Below are positions 8,049 to 16,427 of a DNA stretch of 64,000 bases, in pieces. Under the pieces are notes generated by a model. The model saw only the letters and a program-made list of their open reading frames with translations, was not told where the DNA came from and did not search any database. The DNA is from Rhynchopus sp. YZ270_cl-10 (lineage: Eukaryota; Euglenozoa; Diplonemea; Diplonemida; Diplonemidae). Position 1 is the first letter of the stretch. Every line of letters begins with the position of its first letter. Position numbers and translations under genes: made by a program. The DNA is taken from assembly GCA_964035575.1 (NCBI GenBank), contig OZ037911.1:868001-932000 (forward strand), written 5' to 3'.

Positions 8049-9584
8049 ATGGGATGCTGTCAATCACTCGAGATCAACGAGCAGCTGCTCATCACAGACA
8101 TGTCCGGGAACAGGTCTATTGAGAACGGGCCTGGGTTCAAGATGGTGGGTATCTGCAGCTCTGCAGAAACGAGACACGCGCTTGTGCTGAACGCAGGAGA
8201 CCGTGCAGTGGTGATGGACCAGACATCAGGGAAGAAGCGTGCTGTGTATGGACCGGACGTGCAGTTCATGACTGAGACGGAGACGAGCGAAGGCGTTTCA
8301 CGTTGCCCTGAGCTGTCGATGAAGGAGTACGTGCAGGTGCGTGACATGTCGACAGGAATGATGAAGACTGTTGTGGGTCCCACACTGTACCAGACAGGGC
8401 CGTACGAAGAGGTGTCCGAGAAGCGCCAGGTGTACAACCTGTCGCAGAACGAGTACCTGCGCATCAAGGATCAGGAGGGACGTCTTCGTGTGGAGCGTGG
8501 TGAGCAGCGTGTGGTGCCTCTGCCGAGTGAGGAGGTGCTGGGCGGTGTGCAGAAGGCAGCCAACATCGACGAGCACCACGCAGTGCTTGTCCGCAACACC
8601 GACAGCGGAGACCTGAAGCTGTTCACAGAGCACGGACTGTTCTTCCCGAACCCCTACCAGCAGATCATGTCGGTTGAGGAGAAGATCATTCTTGAGGACT
8701 ACCAGACCGTCGTGTACAAGGACCCCACAGGTAAGTTCAACTACGTGCGTGGTGACACGGACATGCGGGACTTCTTCCTTGAGCCGTTCTGTGAGCTCGT
8801 CACACAGGAGTGGTCGACGGATCTTCGCAAGGAACACGGCACTGTGGAGCAGATTTGGAAGTTTGACCGCCGTCCGTCGTACATGAACTACGAGTTCAAC
8901 TGCCGCACAGTGGATAACGTGGAGCTGTGTGTGGACGTGTCGTTCTTCTGGTCCATCATCGACGTGGAGTTGCTTATCCACAAGACCGCAGACGCACCTG
9001 GTGACACCTGCACCCACGCACGTTCGAAGATCATCCAGGAGGTGAGCCGCTTGAAGCTGCTTGAGTTCCTTGAGCGTTTCAACGAAGTGATCCGTGACTC
9101 GTGTGTGGGCGACAAGTTCTACGAGGAACGTGGTGTGAACCTGATCTCCGTTGAGGTGTTGAAGTTCAAGTGTGCGTCGCACGAGACCGACTCGATCCTG
9201 CAGGAGATCATCCAGGAGACGGCAGACCGCCTGAAGAAGAAGGAGCGCCAGAAGGGAGAGAACGAGGTGGCTCTGGCACGTCTTGGGGGTGAGATTGAGG
9301 AGGAGAAGATGAAGAAGGAGCTGATTGAGCTGCGTAAGTCGCACTTGAAGACGGAGGCTCGCATTGAGGGAGAGGCTGAGGCGAACAAGCTCTCTGCCTT
9401 CATGGACGGTGCCACGTCATCTGAGAACGGTTCGGCCATCAACATGGAGCGTGCAATGGAGGTGTACATGGCCATGCGCAAGCTCGACTCCGTGAACGCG
9501 CTTTCGAACGGTGCCTCGCAGATCTACCTGACACCCAACGATGTGAACCTGTCTGTTGGACAGATGTTCCCTGCAACGCGTTAG
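8049..9584 (+). CDS. Acylated SPFH/major-vault-protein-like protein, copy 1
   Basis: This 511-residue protein begins MGCCQS: Gly2 fits N-myristoylation and Cys3/Cys4 fit palmitoylation, so membrane-surface attachment is predicted although no transmembrane helix is present. Residues about 20-250 hold repeated beta-rich segments (VVMDQTSGKKRAVYGPDVQF, VQVRDMSTGMMKTVVGPTLY, ILEDYQTVVYKDPTGKFNYV) resembling vault repeats. Residues about 250-400 resemble the SPFH/Band 7 shoulder of major vault protein. A charged helical stretch (about 390-460, RLKKKERQKGENEVALARLG) is likely a coiled coil for oligomerisation. No enzyme motif is seen; a scaffold role is inferred. It is the first of three tandem copies. 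Copy-specific residues include HGTVEQ near residue 262 and ASHETD near 378. Confidence 0.8.
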   Translation: MGCCQSLEINEQLLITDMSGNRSIENGPGFKMVGICSSAETRHALVLNAGDRAVVMDQTSGKKRAVYGPDVQFMTETETSEGVSRCPELSMKEYVQVRDMSTGMMKTVVGPTLYQTGPYEEVSEKRQVYNLSQNEYLRIKDQEGRLRVERGEQRVVPLPSEEVLGGVQKAANIDEHHAVLVRNTDSGDLKLFTEHGLFFPNPYQQIMSVEEKIILEDYQTVVYKDPTGKFNYVRGDTDMRDFFLEPFCELVTQEWSTDLRKEHGTVEQIWKFDRRPSYMNYEFNCRTVDNVELCVDVSFFWSIIDVELLIHKTADAPGDTCTHARSKIIQEVSRLKLLEFLERFNEVIRDSCVGDKFYEERGVNLISVEVLKFKCASHETDSILQEIIQETADRLKKKERQKGENEVALARLGGEIEEEKMKKELIELRKSHLKTEARIEGEAEANKLSAFMDGATSSENGSAINMERAMEVYMAMRKLDSVNALSNGASQIYLTPNDVNLSVGQMFPATR

Positions 9585-10090
9585 GCTGCACACCTCCCTC
9601 TTCTCTTGCTCCTTTAGCTCCGCATCTTAGTACTGTCTTCGCTATTTGTAATTCTACCATATGTTATGCTTTCACCCATTGAACACCCTTCCACTAGTTT
9701 ACATGAACCATTGGTTTTGTGCTAATGAAACATACTCTTTTCTCCCATTGGTCATATTCATCTCGTACCATGTTCGAGATAGCTGCGATTTGACTGCGAC
9801 TTTTTTTTTTCCTCTTTTTCGTTACTTCTTTGCTTTTCTGGAAGGTGCGTTTTCCCTCTCCGCGTGCGGGGGGGAAGGGTTGCCCCCCGTAAGGGGTGAT
9901 CTGATGAAAAACTACAAAAAAAGAAAAGTTTACCCCCCTTTTTTTTTACACAAAAAAACATGACACACGCCTTGTGTCTGATTTGTTTGTTGTGAAGAAG
10001 CGTTGAGAGAAGGATTCCTAACGTGGAGTTGTACAAAATGCTAACTCTGCGTTAGCCTTGAGACGTTTGCACTCTTTTTTAGCCAACAGG

Positions 10091-10284
10091 AGTACCTGGA
10101 AGCGCATCGCTCTTCACCAGAAGGTGGGTCTCCGGCTAACGAGCGGTTTTGTACTGCCCTCGTTCACCCTACGGTACGGCAAGCCATTCATTAGGTTACC
10201 TTTTACACCTTCTGTTGCTCGCAGGGTACTTTGTGCTTTCATCCATGGCTGACATCATACGTGGTTCAGTGGGAGGTGCCTGCA
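10091..10284 (+). repeat. Dispersed repeat R2, full copy
   Basis: About 190 bases run from AGTACCTGGAAGCGCA to GGTGCCTGCATCAATAACT. They align along their length with 56573-56778 at roughly 80% identity by eye. The central block, ACGAGCGGTTTTGTACTGCC then TACGGTACGG, recurs near 15707. Confidence 0.65.
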
Positions 10285-10384
10285 TCAATAACTCTTCTTT
10301 TTTTTTTATTTAAAGGGCCCCAACCGGACCCTACATCACACAGAATTCATGACCCTGTGTCTCTAATCATCCCCGTTGATCTCC

Positions 10385-10516
10385 CTGATGGGAAGCGGGG
10401 GTAGAGCATATCAGAGTGTAACCCTCGATATGGATGTAGGACTGCATGGTTGGAGTCCCCCGGTGTACCAAAGGTACACAGTCACGAGAGGGCTGTTGTA
10501 TTTGAAGTCAATTTTA
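10385..10516 (+). repeat. Dispersed repeat R1, long copy
   Basis: About 130 bases share GGATGTAGGACTGCATGGTT, the palindrome GTGTACCAAAGGTACAC and GAGAGGGCTGTTGTATTTGA with the copy near 15080-15225. The order of blocks is the same in both. Confidence 0.65.
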
Positions 10517-11053
10517 TTTGAGACCGGCAGGTTGCTGCGGGACATCTTTTTGTTGTGCAGGAAGATGTGTTGTGCGTGGAGGCATATGCTGCTCTGCCAG
10601 GGTTGGTTGTGAAGTTCCGTAGTAATGTAAGTTGTGCCTTCGCATGATTGGGTCAAGACAGATGATGTGCAGCGTGAGAGTAGGGAATCTGTCTGTGCGC
10701 AGCTGAGAGTCACTGCTGTGGAGGTCCATGCTGCTAGGTGTCCTTCCTTGTCCTCAGCCGCACAGTGTGTGCAGACTGCATGAGGTAGGTGCGAGAAAGA
10801 GTCGTGTTGCTATTGTCATTTCATAAGATGTGTCAGACATCGCTCGCTCCGTGCACCCGGCTGACGTCCGCGCATGTTGTGTTGAATGTGTGCAAGGACG
10901 AAGAGATGTATTGTGACCCGCGCAGTATGTGCAGGGTTGGCGGGTGCGGGTCCCCTCCCTCTAATCAACCACAAAGAGACACCCCAACAGTGTATTTTAA
11001 AACAACTAACTAAAAACACAAACAAAACAAAAAAAAAAAAAGAAGAAGACAAA

Positions 11054-12589
11054 ATGGGATGCTGTCAATCACTCGAGATCAACGAGCAGCTGCTCATCAC
11101 AGACATGTCCGGGAACAGGTCTATTGAGAACGGGCCTGGGTTCAAGATGGTGGGTATCTGCAGCTCTGCAGAAACGAGACACGCGCTTGTGCTGAACGCA
11201 GGAGACCGTGCAGTGGTGATGGACCAGACATCAGGGAAGAAGCGTGCTGTGTATGGACCGGACGTGCAGTTCATGACTGAGACGGAGACGAGCGAAGGCA
11301 TTTCACGCTGCCCTGAGCTGTCGATGAAGGAGTACGTGCAGGTGCGTGACATGTCGACAGGAATGATGAAGACTGTTGTGGGTCCAACACTGTACCAGAC
11401 AGGGCCGTACGAAGAGGTGTCCGAGAAGCGCCAGGTGTACAACCTGTCGCAGAACGAGTACCTGCGCATCAAGGATCAGGAGGGACGTCTTCGTGTGGAG
11501 CGTGGTGAGCAGCGTGTGGTGCCTCTGCCGAGTGAGGAGGTGCTGGGTGGTGTGCAGAAGGCAGCCAACATCGACGAGCACCACGCAGTGCTTGTCCGCA
11601 ACACCGACAGCGGAGACCTGAAGCTGTTCACAGAGCACGGACTGTTCTTCCCGAACCCCTACCAGCAGATCATGTCGGTTGAGGAGAAGATCATTCTTGA
11701 GGACTACCAGACCGTCGTGTACAAGGACCCCACAGGTAAGTTCAACTACGTGCGTGGTGACACGGACATGCGGGATTTCTTCCTTGAGCCGTTCTGTGAG
11801 CTCGTCACACAGGAGTGGTCGACAGATCTCCGCAAGGAGCGCGGCGCAGTGGAGAAGATCTGGAAGTTTGACCGCCGTCCGTCGTACATGAACTACGAGT
11901 TCAACTGCCGCACAGTGGACAACGTGGAGCTGTGTGTGGACGTGTCGTTCTTCTGGTCCATCATCGATGTGGAGCTGCTTATTCACAAGACCGCAGACGC
12001 ACCTGGTGACACCTGCACCCACGCACGTTCGAAGATCATCCAGGAGGTGAGCCGCTTGAAGCTGCTTGAGTTCCTTGAGCGTTTCAACGAAGTGATCCGT
12101 GACTCGTGTGTGGGCGACAAGTTCTACGAGGAACGTGGTGTGAACCTGATCTCCGTTGAGGTGCTGAAGTTCAAGTGTGCATCGAGAGAGACCGACTCGA
12201 TCCTGCAGGAGATCATCCAGGAGACGGCAGACCGCCTGAAGAAGAAGGAGCGCCAGAAGGGAGAGAACGAGGTGGCTCTGGCACGTCTTGGGGGTGAGAT
12301 TGAGGAGGAGAAGATGAAGAAGGAGCTGATTGAGCTGCGTAAGTCGCACTTGAAGACGGAGGCTCGCATTGAGGGAGAGGCTGAGGCGAACAAGCTCTCT
12401 GCCTTCATGGACGGTGCCACGTCATCTGAGAACGGTTCGGCCATCAACATGGAGCGTGCAATGGAGGTGTACATGGCCATGCGCAAGCTCGACTCCGTGA
12501 ACGCGCTTTCGAACGGTGCCTCGCAGATCTACCTGACACCCAACGATGTGAACCTGTCTGTTGGACAGATGTTCCCTGCAACGCGTTAG
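11054..12589 (+). CDS. Acylated SPFH/major-vault-protein-like protein, copy 2
   Basis: A second 511-residue copy, with the MGCCQS acylation signal, vault-like repeats, SPFH segment and charged helix of copy 1. It differs from copy 1 at only a few residues: Ile for Val in the SEGISRC segment near residue 80, RGAVEK for HGTVEQ near 262, and ASRETD for ASHETD near 378. The open frame continues upstream to 10886, but homology to the other copies begins exactly at this ATG, after AAAGAAGAAGACAAA. Copies 1 and 2 share their 3' flank for about 170 bases, so they form the most recent duplication pair of the three or have been homogenised by gene conversion. Confidence 0.8.
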   Translation: MGCCQSLEINEQLLITDMSGNRSIENGPGFKMVGICSSAETRHALVLNAGDRAVVMDQTSGKKRAVYGPDVQFMTETETSEGISRCPELSMKEYVQVRDMSTGMMKTVVGPTLYQTGPYEEVSEKRQVYNLSQNEYLRIKDQEGRLRVERGEQRVVPLPSEEVLGGVQKAANIDEHHAVLVRNTDSGDLKLFTEHGLFFPNPYQQIMSVEEKIILEDYQTVVYKDPTGKFNYVRGDTDMRDFFLEPFCELVTQEWSTDLRKERGAVEKIWKFDRRPSYMNYEFNCRTVDNVELCVDVSFFWSIIDVELLIHKTADAPGDTCTHARSKIIQEVSRLKLLEFLERFNEVIRDSCVGDKFYEERGVNLISVEVLKFKCASRETDSILQEIIQETADRLKKKERQKGENEVALARLGGEIEEEKMKKELIELRKSHLKTEARIEGEAEANKLSAFMDGATSSENGSAINMERAMEVYMAMRKLDSVNALSNGASQIYLTPNDVNLSVGQMFPATR

Positions 12590-13205
12590 GCTGCACACCT
12601 CCCTCTTCTCTTGCTCCTTTAGCTCCGCATCTTAGTACTGTCTTCGCTATTTGTAATTCAACCGCATGATATGCTTTCACCCATTGAACACCCTTCCACT
12701 AGTTTACATGAACCATTGGTTTTGTGCTAATGAAACATACTCTTTTCTCCCATTGCCACATTCGCAAGAGTTGGCTGTAGTTCTTTTTATATTTGCTATT
12801 TTTTATTTTGCCATCGTTTTTTTTCTTTTTCTGGAAGTGTGCTCTCAAGGGAGGTGCAGAGGACCAGTGGTACGCAACACGCGCCTCCTTAATACAAAAA
12901 TGAAAAAAAAAAGCACCCCACCCGAATATATACACTGAGAAGAAAAACATACACTCACATAGCATCTTTTTAGATGTCTTTGGACCTGAGGCGGATTCGT
13001 CGTGGAAATTTGCTCTTTTTACTGTGGAGTAGTCTGCTTGGCAATGTCCCCTAGACCGATGGTTAGTCTCCTCTCGCGTTCACAGTAGTGCCCTTCACCG
13101 TCTGCTCCTTGCAGTCGCCTTATGTCCCGTGGGTATTGTTGTGTACACACACCCTACAGAGTATTTGCCACAACACAAAAAGAAAACAAAAAAGAAGAAG
13201 ACAAA
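12590..13205. other. Intergenic between SPFH copies 2 and 3
   Basis: The first 170 bases repeat the 3' flank of copy 1. The rest is unique, with T and A tracts, and a Py-rich CTGCTCCTTGCAG site near 13114. No gene is seen. Confidence 0.65.
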
Positions 13206-14741
13206 ATGGGATGCTGTCAATCACTCGAGATCAACGAGCAGCTGCTCATCACAGACATGTCCGGGAACAGGTCTATTGAGAACGGGCCTGGGTTCAAGAT
13301 GGTGGGTCTCTGCAGCTCTGCAGAAACGAGACACGCGCTTGTGCTGAACGCAGGAGACCGTGCAGTGGTGATGGACCAGACATCAGGGAAGAAGCGTGCT
13401 GTGTATGGACCGGACGTGCAGTTTATGTCTGAGACAGAGACGAACGAAGGTGTTACGCGCTGTCCTGAGCTGTCGATGAAGGAGTACGTGCAGGTGCGTG
13501 ACATGTCGACAGGAATGATGAAGACTGTTGTGGGTCCAACACTGTACCAGACAGGGCCGTACGAAGAGGTGTCCGAGAAGCGTCAGGTGTACAACCTGTC
13601 GCAGAACGAGTACCTGCGCATCAAGGATCAGGAGGGACGTCTTCGTGTGGAGCGTGGTGAGCAGCGTGTGGTGCCTCTGCCGAGTGAGGAGGTGCTGGGT
13701 GGTGTGCAGAAGGCAGCCAACATCGACGAGCACCACGCAGTGCTTGTCCGCAACACCGACAGCGGAGACCTGAAGCTGTTCACAGAGCACGGACTGTTCT
13801 TCCCGAACCCCTACCAGCAGATCATGTCGGTTGAGGAGAAGATCATTCTTGAGGACTACCAGACCGTCGTGTACAAGGACCCCACAGGTAAGTTCAACTA
13901 CGTGCGTGGTGACACGGACATGCGGGATTTCTTCCTTGAGCCGTTCTGTGAGCTCGTCACACAGGAGTGGTCGACGGATCTTCGCAAGGAACACGGCACT
14001 GTGGAGAAGATCTGGAAGTTTGACCGCCGTCCGTCGTACATGAACTACGAGTTCAACTGCCGCACAATCGACAACGTGGAGCTGTGTGTGGACGTGTCGT
14101 TCTTCTGGTCCATCATCGATGTGGAGTTGCTTATTCACAAGACTGCCGACGCACCTGGTGACACCTGCACCCACGCACGTTCGAAGATCATCCAAGAGGT
14201 GAGCCGCTTGAAGCTGCTTGAGTTCCTTGAGCGTTTCAACGAAGTGATCCGTGACTCGTGTGTGGGCGACAAGTTCTACGAGGAACGTGGTGTGAACCTG
14301 ATCTCCGTTGAGGTGCTGAAGTTCAAGTGTGCGTCGAGAGAGACCGACTCGATCCTGCAGGAGATCATCCAGGAGACGGCAGACCGCCTGAAGAAGAAGG
14401 AGCGCCAGAAGGGAGAGAACGAGGTGGCTCTGGCACGTCTTGGAGGTGAGATTGAGGAGGAGAAGATGAAGAAGGAGCTGATTGAGCTGCGTAAGTCGCA
14501 CTTGAAGACGGAGGCTCGCATTGAGGGAGAGGCTGAGGCGAACAAGCTCTCTGCCTTCATGGACGGTGCCACATCATCTGAGAACGGAGTGGCCATCAAC
14601 ATGGAGCGTGCAATGGAGGTGTACATGGCCATGCGCAAGCTCGACTCCGTGAACGCGCTTTCGAACGGTGCCTCGCAGATCTACCTGACACCCAACGATG
14701 TGAACCTGTCTGTTGGACAGATGTTCCCTGCAACGCGTTAG
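13206..14741 (+). CDS. Acylated SPFH/major-vault-protein-like protein, copy 3
   Basis: The third 511-residue copy is the most diverged of the set. Substitutions include Leu for Ile in KMVGLCSS, SETETNEGVTRC in place of TETETSEG(V/I)SRC near residue 80, RTIDNVE for RTVDNVE near 285, and NGVAIN for NGSAIN near 460. All are conservative, and the MGCCQS acylation signal and domain order are kept, so purifying selection or gene conversion is acting. The homologous 3' flank stops soon after the stop codon (at TTTAGCTCC). The open frame extends upstream to 13122, but paralogy fixes the start here. Confidence 0.8.
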   Translation: MGCCQSLEINEQLLITDMSGNRSIENGPGFKMVGLCSSAETRHALVLNAGDRAVVMDQTSGKKRAVYGPDVQFMSETETNEGVTRCPELSMKEYVQVRDMSTGMMKTVVGPTLYQTGPYEEVSEKRQVYNLSQNEYLRIKDQEGRLRVERGEQRVVPLPSEEVLGGVQKAANIDEHHAVLVRNTDSGDLKLFTEHGLFFPNPYQQIMSVEEKIILEDYQTVVYKDPTGKFNYVRGDTDMRDFFLEPFCELVTQEWSTDLRKEHGTVEKIWKFDRRPSYMNYEFNCRTIDNVELCVDVSFFWSIIDVELLIHKTADAPGDTCTHARSKIIQEVSRLKLLEFLERFNEVIRDSCVGDKFYEERGVNLISVEVLKFKCASRETDSILQEIIQETADRLKKKERQKGENEVALARLGGEIEEEKMKKELIELRKSHLKTEARIEGEAEANKLSAFMDGATSSENGVAINMERAMEVYMAMRKLDSVNALSNGASQIYLTPNDVNLSVGQMFPATR

Positions 14742-15079
14742 GCTGCACACCTCCCTCTTCTCTTGCTCCTTTAGCTCCTCTGTCTTTACTAGCCACCTTC
14801 TATTGACCCAGAGTTCTTTCATTCTGCGCATAAGTTAATGTGATCATTCACATTTTTTTCTCTATTTTTTTGTAAACATTTCTCCCATATTTCCCCTTTT
14901 TGCCTTTAGTTCGTAAGGACGAAGATGTATGTGCACGAGAAGCACATTCATCTTACAAGTCTTCTTTAGTTCGTTACTTTCTCCCTCCCGTTTCCCGCAT
15001 CTTTTTTTTCTCCCATCTACGATGTGTTGGAATCGGGGGTTTTTGGGGGATTGCAATGGTTTTGGATATGTATGAGAGC

Positions 15080-15225
15080 AAGCGGGAGTAGGGCATCTCA
15101 GATGTTGACCTCGAAATGGATGTAGGACTGCATGGTTGGGGGGGAGCACCCCACGGTGTACTGGTGTTATACCGGTGTACACTGTTTACGAGAGGGCTTT
15201 TGTATTTCAAGTCAAATTTTTATTG
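15080..15225 (+). repeat. Dispersed repeat R1, long copy
   Basis: It shares GGATGTAGGACTGCATGGTT with the copy near 10.4 kb. It adds the GGGGGAGCACCCCACGGTG block also seen near 4.8 kb, then GTACACTGTTTACGAGAGGG and TTGTATTTCAAGTCAA. This is the closest to a full-length consensus in the window. Confidence 0.65.
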
Positions 15226-15540
15226 TAGAGGGGTTTTTAACCTTTTGCAGGGCAATTTTTTGGCGATTTAAAGCGCATTTAAACTACAGCAAGAAAGCAA
15301 ACTAGATAAAAGCCGTACCTCTCTCCCCCTCACCAGGTAAAAAAAGAAAGTAAAAGACCGCCCTTCTACAGCCCAGTGGAAGTGACACCTCATCCGGTTA
15401 CTCGCCGTAAAAGTTGTAGAGGTTACGAGATTCATGGAAAAAAAAAAACAACAAACAATTAACCCACTTTTTGAGCATCTGTGGTTAAACGCAGTCTTGT
15501 TTCCCTCTCCCCATTTTTCACGATTTCATTATGCACACGA

Positions 15541-15602
15541 GGACGTACTGACCACGACGGCGAAGTAAAGTCATTTACTTCACCGTCGTGGTTAGTACGT
15601 CC
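15541..15602. repeat. 62-base near-perfect palindrome
   Basis: The left arm GACGTACTGACCACGACGGC plus GAAGTAAA pairs with the right arm over 28 bases with two mismatches, leaving a GTCA loop. The inner part (GAAGTAAAGTCATTTACTTC, beside CGACGG) resembles the arm of the inverted-repeat element at 4047-4211, so it may be a collapsed or terminal relic of the same family. Confidence 0.7.
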
Positions 15603-15699
15603 CTCTTTCTCATTTGCGTTTCATATTGTTTTCTTCTACAGCTCCCAACTATCGTGCAAAATCGTGGCAGGCCGTTGAGGCTGGGGTACAAAGACGTTG

Positions 15700-15752
15700 C
15701 GTGGCATGACGAGCGGTTGTGAACCGCCTCCGTTCTCTTACGGTACGGATCA
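15700..15752 (+). repeat. Dispersed repeat R2, core only
   Basis: The block ACGAGCGGTTGTGAACCGCC followed by GTTCTCTTACGGTACGG matches 56622-56663 almost exactly. GCGGTT-GTG-AACCGC is a small hairpin. The outer parts of R2 are not present here. Confidence 0.55.
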
Positions 15753-16148
15753 CTCACGTCACCCCTCACCCTTTGCATTGAGCACGACCGAGCTGCGTTT
15801 TAAGCACGTTTCAACTACTACTTTGCTCTTCAACGTTCAACCTGGTTATTGGATTCTTGCACAACAAAACATGAGGTTTCTGGTCAGTGGCAGACGCCCT
15901 GCAAACCTCTCAGCTACGGAGCGCACAGTGACCCTGCGTAACGCAGAGCAGGGTGACATGTGCAAAACATCTAGGTATTGCCTGAGAGTACCGCCCTCAA
16001 AACGAGGTTCCAGAAGTCCTGAGGCTTCCTCCCTGTTTTTTTAAATTAGATTTTTATTTAACCCTTTACGGACGGCAGTGGGCATGTATGTCCGCGCAAA
16101 TGCCTGAAGTGGCTTCTACTTGGACTTTTTTATTGATTTTTTTTTTCA

Positions 16149-16175
16149 TTGGAAAGATTTGTGTGATCTTTCCAA
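16149..16175. repeat. Perfect 10-bp hairpin
   Basis: TTGGAAAGAT and ATCTTTCCAA are separated by the 7-base loop TTGTGTG, about 250 bases upstream of the metacaspase gene. No T tract suitable for a factor-independent terminator follows. Function unknown. Confidence 0.4.
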
Positions 16176-16427
16176 AGAAGCAAATTTTATTTTTGACACT
16201 CCCATACACTTCACCGTTTCTCCAAAACGACAATGCCCCCTACTCCCATCCGACTCCTACATTTTCATTTTACAATTCAAAGTGACCAAGCACGCGAGAC
16301 TTACATCATCTCACCAAAAAGCATTTTTCTTTTCTTTTTTTTTTTTGCAAGAACACACCCTGCATAACCATCTTTACCCCCACCACTAGGCCCCCTCTCA
16401 ACCTGAGGGATTACCCCATCCCACACT

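Larger units (their letters stand above)
9585..11053. other. Intergenic between SPFH copies 1 and 2
   Basis: The first 170 bases downstream of the stop are almost identical to those after copy 2 (to about 12760), so the duplication includes the 3' region. The remainder holds an R2 repeat (about 10091-10284), an R1 long copy (about 10385-10516) and pyrimidine-rich sequence. No gene is seen. Confidence 0.7.
14742..16427. other. Intergenic with repeats and a long palindrome
   Basis: No convincing gene in about 1.7 kb. It holds an R1 long copy (about 15080-15225), a 62-base palindrome (15541-15602), the R2 core (about 15700-15752), a segment GCACGTTTCAACTACT near 15807 shared with 18703, and a perfect 10-bp hairpin (16149-16175). 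A 115-codon open frame at 15697 lies across the R2 core and is not credited. Confidence 0.7.

Noticed and set aside
8701-8760. Possible intron (CACAGGTAAGTTC) inside the SPFH genes
   Set aside because: The frame reads through it in all three copies with conserved residues (PTGKFNYV), so it is coding sequence that happens to resemble a donor site.
8298-14501. 348-372-codon antisense frames opposite the three SPFH genes
   Set aside because: They follow the codon bias of the sense strand and carry no recognisable domain. The sense frames have clear domains, starts and matched paralogues.
15697-16044. 115-codon frame overlapping repeat R2 core, with a similar peptide (SGCEPPxFSYGT) encoded near 56625
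   Set aside because: The shared peptide follows from the shared DNA repeat. The frame is not kept in the copy near 10140, and the rest of the frames differ.
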